From Actinoallomurus soli (lineage in GTDB: Bacteria; Actinomycetota; Actinomycetes; Streptosporangiales; Streptosporangiaceae), in assembly GCF_024055715.1 (NCBI RefSeq), contig NZ_JAMXMV010000008.1:248001-312000 (forward strand): a DNA stretch of 64,000 bases, in the 5' to 3' direction. The notes under the pieces were generated by a model, which saw nothing but the letters and a program-made list of their open reading frames with translations, had not been told where the DNA came from and searched no databases. The first letter of the stretch is position 1; each line of letters opens with the position of its first letter. Position numbers and translations under genes: made by a program. Positions 35,525 to 46,228 of this stretch are shown here, one piece after another.

Positions 35525-36640
35525 TCAGCGGGACGAGCGGTCCTCTGGGTGCGGGTGGTGGTGGCGGCGAAGGCGGGTGGGGATCCGGTTCCTCCGCCGG
35601 CGGGTGTGGAGTCCGAAGAGAGCGAGCCCCGCTGCTGCCGTGATGGCGACGGGGTCGACGATCGCGCCGATCCCGGTGGTCGCGCCGACCGGTCGCATCG
35701 CCGGAGCCGTGCCGACCGGAGTCCTCGACGGGAGAGGGGCGTCCGGTGATGAGGCGGGCGACCGCGCGATCGGCCGGAGAACCGGCTGGCGTTGAGCCTG
35801 CTGGGCGGGGCCGGTCGGCGTGCGCGGCCTTCGTCCTTCCCCACCGGTCACGGTGACGTCCGGCGAGGAGTGCCACCAGGGGAGAAGCCGCACGGGGCCG
35901 AGACCGAGGAGCGAGAGCGGGTCGAGGTAGGAGTCCCCCCGCAACAGGCCCCAATGCAGGCAGCTCTCCCGCCCACAGTGACCGAGCACCGCTTCCACCA
36001 CGCCGATCCGGGTGCCCGCGACGACGGTCTGCCCCGTGCGGACGACCGGCCGTACGGGGAGGTAGGTCGTGCGCAGCGTGCCGTGACTGATGGTGAGCAC
36101 TCCACGTCCGGCCAGGTCGCGGGCGAAGGTGACACGCCCCGCGCCGGCGGCGAAGACCGGTCGGCCGGGAGGCGCGGCGAGGTCGACTCCCCGGTGCCCG
36201 GGCTCCCACGGATGAGCGGGCGGGTCGAACCGGCGCAGCACGGGCGTGGGCGGGCGTAACGGCCACTGCCAGCCCGCTTCGCCGGACCTGGGGGGAATGG
36301 CCGGCGCGGCCAACCGGACCGGTGTGACCCTCGGAGCGAGGGTGACGTTCGCGGCCCCCGCGATCCGTGCGGCGGCGAGGACGATCGCGGCAGGCGTGAC
36401 TTGCGCGCCAGTGGGGTTCACCACAGCGGTCGCGACTGGCGCGGTAGGCGAGACGGAGGCGGCGATCGCCACTGCCCGGGTCTTCGCGGCGTCGGCGGCT
36501 TGCGCGGCCATGGTGACCGCGGGAGCCGTCATGACGTGCAAGGTCGTCGCGATCGGCGCGGAGATCGGGAGTGGTGCGGCCATCGCGATCGGTGCCGCCG
36601 TGACCAGGAGCATTGCGGGCAGGACCATGGGACACAGCAT
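35525..36640 (-). CDS. Secreted M23 family metallopeptidase (LytM-like)
   Basis: 371 residues. ATG at 36640 is chosen because it starts a signal peptide (MLCPMVLPAMLLVTAAPIAM) and GAGGGG lies upstream; longer frames add basic, non-homologous residues. After a long Ala/Val/Pro-rich linker comes the peptidase domain: HRGVDLAAPPGRPV with the first zinc His and Asp, VLTISHGTLRTTYLPV, VRTGQTVVAGTRIGVV and CLHWGLLRG with the last zinc His. The C terminus has another hydrophobic segment (ITAAAGLALFGL) and an Arg/His-rich end, so it may stay membrane-attached. This family cuts peptidoglycan cross-bridges. A divergent M23 gene upstream of rpsB is common in actinobacteria. Confidence 0.87.
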   Translation of the reverse strand: MLCPMVLPAMLLVTAAPIAMAAPLPISAPIATTLHVMTAPAVTMAAQAADAAKTRAVAIAASVSPTAPVATAVVNPTGAQVTPAAIVLAAARIAGAANVTLAPRVTPVRLAAPAIPPRSGEAGWQWPLRPPTPVLRRFDPPAHPWEPGHRGVDLAAPPGRPVFAAGAGRVTFARDLAGRGVLTISHGTLRTTYLPVRPVVRTGQTVVAGTRIGVVEAVLGHCGRESCLHWGLLRGDSYLDPLSLLGLGPVRLLPWWHSSPDVTVTGGEGRRPRTPTGPAQQAQRQPVLRPIARSPASSPDAPLPSRTPVGTAPAMRPVGATTGIGAIVDPVAITAAAGLALFGLHTRRRRNRIPTRLRRHHHPHPEDRSSR

Positions 36641-36906
36641 GCTCGGGCCCCTCGCACCCGGGCCAGGGCCCGGATCGAAGCTGTGGAAAACCCTGGGTTC
36701 GAGCCGCGGAGTCCACGGCGGGGTGAGCCGCCGGTACACTTGCCTCAACGGTCGCATGACCGAATTCACGCGTCCGCCGGCCACCGATCCGTTGGTGGGG
36801 CGGCCCTCTCGGTCCATGACACGCGTCATGGCTGGGGCGCGCACGGACGCAGAACAACCGGGACGTGGCCCAGAGAGCGACTGGGCCGGACAGGAGGACC
36901 ACGGGC
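36641..36906 (+). promoter_or_regulatory. rpsB leader and divergent promoter region
   Basis: 266 bases between the M23 gene and rpsB. TACACT (36735-36740) and TTGCCT (36740-36745) are promoter-like fragments but no well-spaced pair was found. AGGAGG at 36892-36897 is a strong rpsB ribosome-binding site. S2 often represses its own operon through the leader; no specific fold was recognised. Confidence 0.35.
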
Positions 36907-37833
36907 ATGGCACCCGTCGTCACCATGAAGCAGCTGCTCGAGAGCGGCGTCCACTTCGGGCACCAGACCCGCCGGTGGAACCCGAAGATGAAGCGTTTCA
37001 TCTTCACCGAGCGCAACGGCATCTACATCATCGACCTGCAGCAGTCGCTGTCCTACATCGACCGCGCCTTCGACTTCATCAAGGAGACGGTCGCCCACGG
37101 CGGCACGATCCTGTTCGTCGGCACGAAGAAGCAGGCGCAGGAGTCGATCGCGGAGCAGGCGCAGCGCGTCGGCATGCCGTTCGTCAACCAGCGCTGGCTG
37201 GGCGGCATGCTCACCAACTTCTCCACGGTGCACAAGCGCCTGACGCGTCTGAAGGAGCTCGAGGAGCTCGACTACGACGACGTCGCCGGCTCGGGTATGA
37301 CGAAGAAGGAGCTTCTCATGCGCAAGCGTGAGAAGGACAAGCTCGAGCGCACCCTCGGCGGTATCCGCGACATGGCCCGCGTGCCGAGCGCGGTGTGGGT
37401 CTGCGACACCAAGAAGGAGCACATCGCCGTCAACGAGGCCCGCAAGCTGGGCATCCCGGTGGTGGCGATCCTCGACACCAACTGCGACCCGGACGAGGTC
37501 GACTACCCGATTCCGGGCAACGACGACGCCATCCGCAGCGTCAGCCTGCTGACCCGCGTGGTCGCGGACGCCGTGGCCGACGGCCTGATGGCCCGCGCCG
37601 GCGCCGCCCCGTCGGGCGAGGAGAAGCCCGCCGCCGTGGGCGCGGAGGAGCCGCTGCCCGAGTGGGAGCGCGAGCTGCTGGAGAGCAAGGGCGAGTCGGG
37701 TGAGGCGGCCGAGGCCGCTCCGCAGGCGCAGGCCGAGGCTCCGCAGGCCGAGGCTCCGCAGGCCGAGGCTCCGCAGGCCGAGGCTCCGGAGGCCGCGCCG
37801 GCCGAGCAGCCGGAGACCGGCTCGGAATCCTGA
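36907..37833 (+). CDS. rpsB: Small ribosomal subunit protein uS2
   Basis: 308 residues. ATG at 36907 with AGGAGG 9 bases upstream gives [20 protein letters not shown]. The body (residues 1-240) is typical S2: [38 protein letters not shown] and [19 protein letters not shown]. The C-terminal 60 residues are acidic and end in four tandem EAPQA units, longer than in E. coli S2. First gene of rpsB-tsf-pyrH-frr-cdsA. Confidence 0.97.
   Translation: MAPVVTMKQLLESGVHFGHQTRRWNPKMKRFIFTERNGIYIIDLQQSLSYIDRAFDFIKETVAHGGTILFVGTKKQAQESIAEQAQRVGMPFVNQRWLGGMLTNFSTVHKRLTRLKELEELDYDDVAGSGMTKKELLMRKREKDKLERTLGGIRDMARVPSAVWVCDTKKEHIAVNEARKLGIPVVAILDTNCDPDEVDYPIPGNDDAIRSVSLLTRVVADAVADGLMARAGAAPSGEEKPAAVGAEEPLPEWERELLESKGESGEAAEAAPQAQAEAPQAEAPQAEAPQAEAPEAAPAEQPETGSES
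37735..37794 (+). repeat. 15-bp x4 repeat in the rpsB 3' end
   Basis: GAGGCTCCGCAGGCC occurs at 37735, 37750 and 37765, and with one change at 37780. It encodes EAPQA units in the S2 tail. Confidence 0.9.
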
Positions 37834-37869
37834 CGGCCCACGACCGACGACGAGAGAGACAAGACCACA

Positions 37870-39523
<1,654 letters not shown>

Positions 39524-39537
39524 AACGGGAGCCGAAG

Positions 39538-40095
39538 GTGATCGACGAGATCCTCCTCGAGGCCGAGGACAAGATGGAGAAGGCCGTCACGGTCGCCAAG
39601 GATGACTTCAACGGCATCCGTACCGGTCGCGTGACGCCTGCGATGTTCAACAAGATCACGGCGGATTACTACGGGACGCAGACGCCGATCAACCAGCTGG
39701 CGTCCTTCACGCTGCCCGAGGCCCGCATGGTGATCGTCCAGCCGTACGACGCGTCGTCGCTGTCCGCGATCGAGAAGGCCATTCGCGAGAGCGACCTCGG
39801 TGTCAACCCGGGCAATGACGGGAAGATCATCCGTGTGGTGTTCCCGGAGCTGTCCGAGGAGCGCCGCAAGGAGTTCATCAAGGTGGCCGGGCACAAGGCG
39901 GAGGACGCGCGGGTCTCGATCCGCAACATCCGCCGCCACGCCAAGGACGCCCTCGACAAGCTCGCCAAGGCCGGCGACGCGGGCGAGGACGACGTGCGGC
40001 GGGCGGAGAAGGAGCTCGACGACTTCACGCACAAGCACGTCGCCAAGATCGACGAGCTGCTCGAGCACAAGAAAGCCGAGCTTCTCGAGGTCTAG
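39538..40095 (+). CDS. frr: Ribosome recycling factor
   Basis: 185-residue tRNA-mimic that with EF-G splits post-termination ribosomes. [36 protein letters not shown] and [15 protein letters not shown] are diagnostic. GTG at 39538 follows GGGAGCCGAAG. The stop TAG shares its last base with the GTG start of cdsA (40095), so translation is coupled. Confidence 0.97.
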   Translation: MIDEILLEAEDKMEKAVTVAKDDFNGIRTGRVTPAMFNKITADYYGTQTPINQLASFTLPEARMVIVQPYDASSLSAIEKAIRESDLGVNPGNDGKIIRVVFPELSEERRKEFIKVAGHKAEDARVSIRNIRRHAKDALDKLAKAGDAGEDDVRRAEKELDDFTHKHVAKIDELLEHKKAELLEV

Positions 40096-40970
40096 TGGGA
40101 CTCGAGCAGGCCCCCACGCCCGCCCCGGAGATCCCGGAGGTACAGGCGGAAACGGGCAAGAAGCGTAGACCAGGCCGGAACCTCCCCATCGCGGTCGGGG
40201 TCGGCCTGGGTCTCGGCGCCGTCGTCCTGGTGTCCCTGTACACCATCAAGGAGATCTTCCTCGGCGTCGTCGTCGTCTTCCTCGGCGTCGCCGCGTGGGA
40301 GCTCATCCGCGCCTTCGGCACGCGGAGCATCCGCATCGCGCCGGTCCCGCTCATGGCGGGCGGCCTGGCGATGCTCGTCTGCACCTACGTCTGGGGGACG
40401 ACCGCGCTGGTCGCGACGTTCGCCCTGACGGTGCTGGCCATCCTGCTGTGGCGGCTGGCGGGGGGCCAGGAGGGGTACGTCCGGGATGCGACGGCGAGCG
40501 TGTTCGCCGCCGCGTACGTCCCGTTCCTCGCCGGGTTCGTGGTCCTCATGCTCCACGCGGACGACGGCCCGAACCGCATCATCGTCTTCATCGCGGTCAC
40601 GATCGCCAGCGACATCGGCGGCTTCTTCGCGGGCTCGTTCCTGGGCTCGCACAAGATGGCCCCCGCGATCAGCCCGAAGAAGACGTGGGAGGGGTTCACC
40701 GGCTCGTCGCTGACGTGCATGGTGGTCGGTGGCCTGCTGCTGCCCTGGCTGCTCGACGGAGCCTGGTGGCAGGGCGTCATCGTCGGCGCCGCCGCCGTCT
40801 GCTCCGCCACGCTCGGCGACCTCATCGAGTCGATGATCAAGAGGGACCTCGGCATCAAGGACATGGGGACCCTGCTGCCCGAGCACGGCGGCGTCATGGA
40901 CCGCCTCGACTCACTGCTCGCCACCGTGCCGGTCGTCTGGCTGCTCTTCCAGGCGTTCGTCCCCGCCTGA
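40095..40970 (+). CDS. cdsA: Phosphatidate cytidylyltransferase
   Basis: 291-residue membrane enzyme that makes CDP-diacylglycerol, the precursor of phospholipids. Eight or so hydrophobic segments follow a hydrophilic N terminus of about 30 residues. The family signature is complete in SMIKRDLGIKDMGTLLPEHG and the following GVMDR (about residues 248-272), with metal-binding acids. GTG at 40095 overlaps the frr stop by one base. A 12-bp perfect hairpin follows 18 bases after the stop and ends the rpsB-cdsA operon. Confidence 0.96.
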   Translation: MGLEQAPTPAPEIPEVQAETGKKRRPGRNLPIAVGVGLGLGAVVLVSLYTIKEIFLGVVVVFLGVAAWELIRAFGTRSIRIAPVPLMAGGLAMLVCTYVWGTTALVATFALTVLAILLWRLAGGQEGYVRDATASVFAAAYVPFLAGFVVLMLHADDGPNRIIVFIAVTIASDIGGFFAGSFLGSHKMAPAISPKKTWEGFTGSSLTCMVVGGLLLPWLLDGAWWQGVIVGAAAVCSATLGDLIESMIKRDLGIKDMGTLLPEHGGVMDRLDSLLATVPVVWLLFQAFVPA

Positions 40971-40988
40971 GCCCTCTTCTCGAATCCT

Positions 40989-41015
40989 CCGGCCACCGTC
41001 GTGGACGGTGGCCGG
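40989..41015 (+). terminator. Perfect 12-bp hairpin after cdsA
   Basis: CCGGCCACCGTC (40989-41000) pairs with GACGGTGGCCGG (41004-41015) around a GTG loop. Stem length and loop are the same as in the ftsY hairpin at 5458. Confidence 0.75.
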
Positions 41016-41207
41016 GGACGGGTGCCGCCCGCCCCGCCGCCGTACCGCTGCCGTCGTCTCGTACGGCCTGGCCGTCGATGTTCTCGGGCGCCCCCGTCGT
41101 ACGGCCGCCACCGTCTCGGACGGCCTGGTCGTCGAACTCATCCCGCCACCGTCGTACGGTCCGGCCGCCGGTGTCTCGCCCGGGCGGCCGTCGTACGGTC
41201 GCGGCGG
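41016..41207. repeat. Degenerate repeats between cdsA and the SUFU gene
   Basis: Blocks of GTCGTACGG, GTCTCGGACGGCCTGG and GTCTCGTACGGCCTGG recur with a period near 57 bases across 41030-41207. No gene is assigned. Confidence 0.6.
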
Positions 41208-42350
41208 TCAGTCCTCGCCGACGATCCAGCTGCGGCCCTTCCGGGCCAGCCGTTCGATCAACGCGTCCGGTCCCTCGTCCTTGCCGAACTGCCGCTCCGC
41301 CTCGGTGATCGGCACCAGCCACAGCCACTGCACCGGGTCGCCGCCGAACGAGAATCCCTTCATGTCCGGGGCGGCCGGGCCCGCCAGGCGGCCCGGGTCG
41401 TCGAGCAGCAGCACGCCCTCCCAGTTCGAGCCGAGCGGGAAGGTCTTCGCCTCGTGGTACCACTTCACGTTGTCCCCTGCGGCGAAGGACGTCACCGCGC
41501 GCCACGGGTACTGGGCCAGCCAGGGGAAGATGCTGCCCGCCCGCTGACTGGGCAGGGTCGTGGCCACGGCGAGCTCGATACGGGCGTGATCGCCGACGTT
41601 GTCCTCGTACAACTCCACGGTGGGCATCCGCTGGCAGCTCATGCCCACGGTGCTCAGCACCCGGTAGGACCGGTCGTCCAGGGCCGGTCGCTCCGACACT
41701 CCGACGATGGGGTGCTCGCCCCCGCCCGATCCGCTCCCCGGCCGGGCGCGCCACTGCCGGCCGACGTCGTGCCAGTAGTACCCGCCCGGCCCGAGACGGC
41801 CGAGCAGATGCCCCAGGACCGACTGCTGGAACCCCTCCCAGGCGCCGGCCCCGCTCCGCCACTCCCAGAACGCCTGCGCCTGCAGGATGCGCGGGCCCAG
41901 GTCCTCGATCTCATCGTCCAACGCGAACGCGAACGGGCTCTGCCCGAGCGCCTCACGGCTGTAGCCGGGCAGCCCGCGGTCCATGTCCGACCAACCGGGG
42001 ATCACGCAGAGCGGCTGCCCGTCCTCCAGGACCGCCGCGCCGTCGCCCTCCTCGAACCAGACGATCTCCAGCGACCGCGGATCCGGCGCCGGCCGCCCCT
42101 TCGGGTGCTTGGTGTGACCCGACGGCATGGCGGGCACCAGGCCCGCGTTCAGCCGCGCGAGATCGGGGTGGGGAGACGCGTCCTGATGGTTGGCGATCCA
42201 GGCCGCGGCCACGGTATGTCCGTCGCTGCGGCGGAGGTACGCCGCCGTCGCGATGTGATCGGACTCGACTTCGAGGACACGGCTTCCGTAGGGGCTGGTG
42301 TCACTGATCAGGACACGCGTCTCCTGCGGCGTTCTGCGCAATACCGGCAT
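41208..42350 (-). CDS. SUFU (suppressor of fused)-domain protein
   Basis: 380 residues with no signal peptide. The C-terminal half (about residues 225-375) resembles bacterial suppressor-of-fused domain proteins: VLSTVGMSCQRMPTVELYED, then AVATTLPSQ, WYHEAKTFPLGSNWEGVLL and the closing FGGDPVQWLWLVPITEAER. The N-terminal half contains IVWFEEGDGAAVLEDGQPLC and PGWSDMDRGLPGYSREA and may be an additional domain found with SUFU. Bacterial SUFU proteins are often immunity proteins or of unknown role; no toxin partner is visible next to it. It is inserted between cdsA and rlmN, which are usually close. The ATG at 42350 is inferred. Confidence 0.7.
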   Translation of the reverse strand: MPVLRRTPQETRVLISDTSPYGSRVLEVESDHIATAAYLRRSDGHTVAAAWIANHQDASPHPDLARLNAGLVPAMPSGHTKHPKGRPAPDPRSLEIVWFEEGDGAAVLEDGQPLCVIPGWSDMDRGLPGYSREALGQSPFAFALDDEIEDLGPRILQAQAFWEWRSGAGAWEGFQQSVLGHLLGRLGPGGYYWHDVGRQWRARPGSGSGGGEHPIVGVSERPALDDRSYRVLSTVGMSCQRMPTVELYEDNVGDHARIELAVATTLPSQRAGSIFPWLAQYPWRAVTSFAAGDNVKWYHEAKTFPLGSNWEGVLLLDDPGRLAGPAAPDMKGFSFGGDPVQWLWLVPITEAERQFGKDEGPDALIERLARKGRSWIVGED

Positions 42351-42484
42351 AGACGGGACTGTAGTGAGTGTGCGGCCCCCGGAGCGGCATTGACAGCGGC
42401 ATTGACCTTCACGGTCGATCCCGGGGTGGAGGCCGGGCGGCGGCGTACGAAGCGCTGCCCGGCGTCTGCCACACTGGAACGGAC

Positions 42485-43585
42485 ATGCCCGCTCAGCTCA
42501 CCTTCGCCGCTCCGCGCCGGGCGAAGCCACCGCGCCATCTCGCCGATCTGTCCTGGGACGAGCGGCGTGAGGCCGTCGGGGCGCTCGGCGAAAAACCCTT
42601 CCGCGCCGACCAGCTCTCGCGTCACTACTTCGGCAGGCTCGCCGACGATCCGGCCGACATGACCGATCTGCCGGCCCCCGTCCGGGATCGTCTCGTCACC
42701 GAGCTGATGCCGTCCCTGCTCACGTCGGTGCGTGATCTGACCTGTGACGACGGCGCCACCCGCAAGACGCTGTGGAAGGCGTTCGACGGCACGTTCGTCG
42801 AGTCCGTCCTCATGCGCTACCCCGACCGGGTGACCATGTGCGTCTCCTCCCAGGCCGGCTGCGGGATGAACTGCCCGTTCTGCGCGACCGGTCAGGCCGG
42901 TCTCACCCGGAACCTGTCGACCGCCGAGATCGTCGAGCAGGTCGTCGCCGGCGCCCGGGCGCTGGACCGCGGTGAGATCAGCGGTGGCCGCGGCCGGGTG
43001 AGCAACATCGTCTTCATGGGCATGGGCGAGCCGCTCGCGAACTTCTCCACCATCGTCCGGGCGATCCACCGGTTCAGCGACCCGAGCCCGCGCGGGCTGG
43101 GCATCTCCCAGCGCAACATCACGGTCTCCACGGTCGGACTGGTCCCGAAGATCCACCAGCTCGCCGACCTTGACCTCAAGGTGCGTCTCGCGGTCTCGCT
43201 GCACGCGCCGGACGACGAGCTGCGCGACGAGCTCGTGCCGATCAACACCCGCTGGAAGGTCGCGGAGGTCCTCGACGCCGCCTGGACGTACGCGGACCGC
43301 ACCCGGCGCCGGATCTCGATCGAGTACGCCCTCATCCGGGACATCAACGACCAGGCGTGGCGGGCCGACCTGCTCGGGCGGCTCATCAAGAACCACCCGG
43401 TGCACGTCAACCTGATCCCGCTCAACCCCACGCCCGGATCGAAGTGGACGGCGTCGCGCCCGTCGGACCAGACGGAGTTCGTCCGTCGTCTGGAGGCCCA
43501 CGGCGTCCCCGTCACCGTACGCGACACGCGCGGTCAGGAGATCGACGGCGCCTGCGGCCAGCTCGCCGCCAAGACCGTCGAGTAG
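42485..43585 (+). CDS. rlmN: Dual-specificity RNA methyltransferase RlmN
   Basis: 366-residue radical-SAM enzyme that methylates A2503 of 23S rRNA (and A37 of some tRNAs). The Fe-S cluster Cys are Cys126, Cys130 and Cys133 in [13 protein letters not shown]. The motif [14 protein letters not shown] and the C-terminal [16 protein letters not shown], with the methyl-carrying Cys, are present. ATG at 42485 gives the usual N terminus; upstream residues in frame show no homology. Standard actinobacterial neighbour of frr-cdsA. Confidence 0.96.
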   Translation: MPAQLTFAAPRRAKPPRHLADLSWDERREAVGALGEKPFRADQLSRHYFGRLADDPADMTDLPAPVRDRLVTELMPSLLTSVRDLTCDDGATRKTLWKAFDGTFVESVLMRYPDRVTMCVSSQAGCGMNCPFCATGQAGLTRNLSTAEIVEQVVAGARALDRGEISGGRGRVSNIVFMGMGEPLANFSTIVRAIHRFSDPSPRGLGISQRNITVSTVGLVPKIHQLADLDLKVRLAVSLHAPDDELRDELVPINTRWKVAEVLDAAWTYADRTRRRISIEYALIRDINDQAWRADLLGRLIKNHPVHVNLIPLNPTPGSKWTASRPSDQTEFVRRLEAHGVPVTVRDTRGQEIDGACGQLAAKTVE

Positions 43586-43657
43586 CCGCCGACCGCCCGG
43601 CGGATCGACGACATCGGCCGACGGTCGACGGCCTCGACCGGCGCCGGGCGGAGCGGC

Positions 43658-44125
43658 TCAGTGCGGCCGCTCGGTGGCGGGTACCGCGGCCAGCAGTCGC
43701 CTGGCCTCGGCGGCGAACTCGGCGTCGACCAGCAACTCGTATCGGTCGGCGACCACCGCGCTCGTCGACGCGAACGCCTGGCGGCGCAGCCCGTGCGCGA
43801 CCCCGGCGAACACCGCACCGAAGATCGCGCCAAGGATGATCGCTGAGACCACCGCGCCGGCGTGCCAGGGGCTGACGATCCAGAACACCAGCCCGATCAG
43901 CAGACCGACCCAGGCACCGGAACTCGCGCCGGCCGCCAACGCCTTGCCGACCGTCCAGCGGCCGAGCACCTGCTCTTCCAGCCGTAGCCCGCAGCCGACG
44001 ATGGTGACGTGCTCCACCGGGAAGTTCCGGTCCGCCAGGATGTCCACGGAGCGCTGTGCCGCCGCGTGGCTCGAGTAGTCGCCGAGCACCACCTTGTTCG
44101 GCCCGGCGAGATTCCCTGCCGTCAT
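43658..44125 (-). CDS. YflT/GsiB-like general stress membrane protein
   Basis: 155 residues. The N-terminal part VVLGDYSSHAAAQRSVDILA, with VEHVTIVGCGLRLEEQVLG after it, is the heat-induced stress protein (YflT, general stress 17M) domain. Two hydrophobic segments follow (GAWVGLLIGLVFWIV and AVVSAIILGAIFGAVFAGVA). Members are induced by general stress in Bacillus and are common in actinobacteria; the function is not known. ATG at 44125 lies behind GGGGGGACTAGAG. Convergent with rlmN; divergent from the DivIVA-like gene. Confidence 0.8.
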   Translation of the reverse strand: MTAGNLAGPNKVVLGDYSSHAAAQRSVDILADRNFPVEHVTIVGCGLRLEEQVLGRWTVGKALAAGASSGAWVGLLIGLVFWIVSPWHAGAVVSAIILGAIFGAVFAGVAHGLRRQAFASTSAVVADRYELLVDAEFAAEARRLLAAVPATERPH

Positions 44126-44245
44126 CTCTAGTCCCCCCGATCCATGTGACGACCTACCTGTCAGATATTCCGCCGACCGTACGTCGCACACCCTTTTTCC
44201 GGTTTGCGATGGGTCGTCGATCCGCGTTTCAGGGAGAATGCGGCC

Positions 44246-44749
44246 ATGCCGGACTTCCCGCTCGCCGCCCGCGGTTACCACCGTCATCAAGTGGACGCGT
44301 TCGTCGCCCGGATCGAGGGGACGCTCGGCCGTGCCCAGCTGTTCGCGCCGCCGGTCACCGCGGCCGAGGTCGGCGAAGTGCGGTTCGCGATCGTCCTGCG
44401 CGGCTACCGGGTCCAGGCGGTCGACGAGCGGCTCGAGGAGTACGTGCGGGAGCTGGAGGTCAGGGAGAACGGCGAGGGGCGGCGGCTGTCCGCGGCCGAG
44501 GCGGACCGGCTGATCGGGCTCGTCCGCAACGTACGATTCGTCACCACCCGGCTGAACGAGGGGTACGACGAGCGCGAGGTCGACGACTTCCTGGACCGGC
44601 TGATCGCCGACCTGCGCGGGCGCAGGCCCCGGTCGGCCGACGTCCGGGCCGCGCGGTTCACCACGACCCGGCTCCGGCCCGGGTACGCCCAGCCCGACGT
44701 GGACGGCTTCCTCGACCACCTCGCAGCCGAGATCGACCGTTTGAGCTAG
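44246..44749 (+). CDS. DivIVA-like protein with four short RGY motifs
   Basis: 167 residues. The same motif occurs four times: FPLAARGYHRHQVDAFVARI, FAIVLRGYRVQAVDERLEEY, RFVTTRLNEGYDEREVDDFL and RFTTTRLRPGYAQPDVDGFL. This is the membrane-curvature N-terminal motif of DivIVA, repeated without the long coiled coil. It may bind membranes multivalently. ATG at 44246 has AGGGAG upstream; the longer frame from 44204 adds residues of no homology. Function unknown. Confidence 0.75.
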   Translation: MPDFPLAARGYHRHQVDAFVARIEGTLGRAQLFAPPVTAAEVGEVRFAIVLRGYRVQAVDERLEEYVRELEVRENGEGRRLSAAEADRLIGLVRNVRFVTTRLNEGYDEREVDDFLDRLIADLRGRRPRSADVRAARFTTTRLRPGYAQPDVDGFLDHLAAEIDRLS

Positions 44750-44777
44750 GCGTGCCCGGTGGACCCACCGGGCACGC
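44750..44777. terminator. 13-bp hairpin between convergent genes
   Basis: GCGTGCCCGGTGG (44750-44762) pairs with CCACCGGGCACGC (44765-44777). It occupies the entire gap between the DivIVA-like gene and the ABC permease and serves both. Confidence 0.8.
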
Positions 44778-44778
44778 G

Positions 44779-45459
44779 CTAGGCGCGCGTACGGCGCAGG
44801 CGGGCGTACAGCGCCGTCGCGAGGACCGCCCAGGCGAGCGTGCGCAGCGCGAACCACGGCAGGGCGCCGGTGAACGCGGACGGCCCGCGCCCGGCCGCTC
44901 CCATCCACTCGATCATCGGCACGGTGACGACCCGCAGCGGGCCGAGCCCCAGCAGGAGGTCGGCCACATAGATCCCGAGCAACACGAGGATCGACCGGCC
45001 GGGGGAGTGGATGATCGCCCGGCCGGCGAGCGCTCCGAGCGCCGTGGCGGCCAGCGCGGACAGGGGCAGCAGGGCCATCGCCGGCAACAGCTGCGACGTC
45101 CGTACGCCGGATCGCGCGGCCTCGACGAGGGGAACGGCGCCGGCGATCAGCGCCAGGCAGACGTTGAAGGCGAACGCCGCGGCGAACCCGCACGCCATCG
45201 CCCGCCACCGGCCGATGGCGACCACGCCGATGTGCCGCTGGGCGTCCGGCTCGGTGTCCAGGAGCCCGCGGGCCGCCCAGGCGCAGATCGGGAAGTACAG
45301 GGCCGCCAGGTCGCCGATCGCGGTCAGTGCCCCGGACCGGGCCTCCGCCGGAGTGCCGCCGAGCGGGCTCGAGAAGACGATCCCCAGCAGCAGCGCGAGG
45401 GCGAGCACCGGAGGCAGGGCGCGCGTGGACCGGGCGTACGCGCTGAGCTGGAACCGCAT
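44779..45459 (-). CDS. ABC transporter permease-like membrane protein
   Basis: 226 residues with about six hydrophobic segments (LPPVLALALLLGIVF, LAALYFPICAWAAR, AFAFNVCLALIAGAV, LLPAMALLPLSALAATAL, ILVLLGIYVADLLLG, WFALRTLAWAVLATAL). It matches no specific transporter that I recognise, but it follows an ATPase gene with 8 bases between them, so it is probably the membrane part of a small export-type ABC system. The ATG at 45459 is chosen; a GTG overlapping the ATPase stop is possible. Substrate unknown. Confidence 0.72.
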   Translation of the reverse strand: MRFQLSAYARSTRALPPVLALALLLGIVFSSPLGGTPAEARSGALTAIGDLAALYFPICAWAARGLLDTEPDAQRHIGVVAIGRWRAMACGFAAAFAFNVCLALIAGAVPLVEAARSGVRTSQLLPAMALLPLSALAATALGALAGRAIIHSPGRSILVLLGIYVADLLLGLGPLRVVTVPMIEWMGAAGRGPSAFTGALPWFALRTLAWAVLATALYARLRRTRA

Positions 45460-45467
45460 CGCGGCGA

Positions 45468-46172
45468 TCACCGGAGCCGCGCCTCGTAGCCGTCCGCCTT
45501 GAGGCGGCCGACCAGGTCCTCCGCCTGCGAGCGGGGCAGGATCACCTCGACCACCGTGTGCTCCTCGGGCAGGTCCCCTTCGTGGACCGTCTGATCCTCG
45601 ACCCGCCAGCGCACGACGCCCGGCACGCTTCGCAGGTCGCCCTGGTGGTCGCTGACGATCACGGACGATCCCTCCGCGGCGAGCTCGGCCAGCAGCGCCG
45701 GCAGCGCGGCGCGGGTCCGCGCGTCCAGGCCGGCGAACGGCTCGTCGAGCACGAGCAGTCCCGGCGCGGCCAGCAGCGCCTGGATCAGCCCGGCCTTGTG
45801 CGCGCTGCCCTTGGACAAATCCGGCAGCCGGGTGTCCAGGAGGCCGCTGAAGCCCAGCCGTTCGGACCACTCCCCGATGCGCGCGGCCGGAACGCCCCGT
45901 ACGGCGGCCATGTGCCCGAGGTAGGCCCGCGCGGTGAACGGCTGATCCGCCGGGAAGCGTTCCGGCGCGTACCCGACGGACGGCGGCCGGTCGCCGACGC
46001 CTCCCCGGACCGGGGGCACGACCCCGGCGACGAGCCGGAGAAGCGTTGATTTGCCCGCTCCATTGCGGCCGTTCACCTCGATGATCCGGCCACGGGGTAC
46101 GGTCAGCGTCACGTCGCGCAGAACCCATGGAGCGCGGCGGCGGTACCGGAAGGCCACCTGGTTGAATCGCAC
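45468..46172 (-). CDS. ABC transporter ATP-binding protein
   Basis: 234 residues. Walker A GRNGAGKSTLLRLVAG (about residues 35-50), a signature LSKGSAHKAGL where the usual is LSGGQ, and Walker B LLVLDEPFAGLD followed by VSDHQGD, with His in the switch position. The signature variant is seen in actinobacterial export ATPases and probably remains functional. GTG start at 46172. It pairs with the permease that follows. Probably a stand-alone two-gene exporter of unknown substrate; divergent from the HIT gene. Confidence 0.85.
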   Translation of the reverse strand: MRFNQVAFRYRRRAPWVLRDVTLTVPRGRIIEVNGRNGAGKSTLLRLVAGVVPPVRGGVGDRPPSVGYAPERFPADQPFTARAYLGHMAAVRGVPAARIGEWSERLGFSGLLDTRLPDLSKGSAHKAGLIQALLAAPGLLVLDEPFAGLDARTRAALPALLAELAAEGSSVIVSDHQGDLRSVPGVVRWRVEDQTVHEGDLPEEHTVVEVILPRSQAEDLVGRLKADGYEARLR

Positions 46173-46228
46173 GGGCCAGGAGCCTATTGCCGGCCGATAA
46201 GACGACCGTAAGCGGAAGAATGCCCACC

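Noticed and set aside
36688-36715. GGTTCGAG, resembling a tRNA T-loop
   Set aside because: The flanking bases do not form a T stem and no acceptor or anticodon stem is present.
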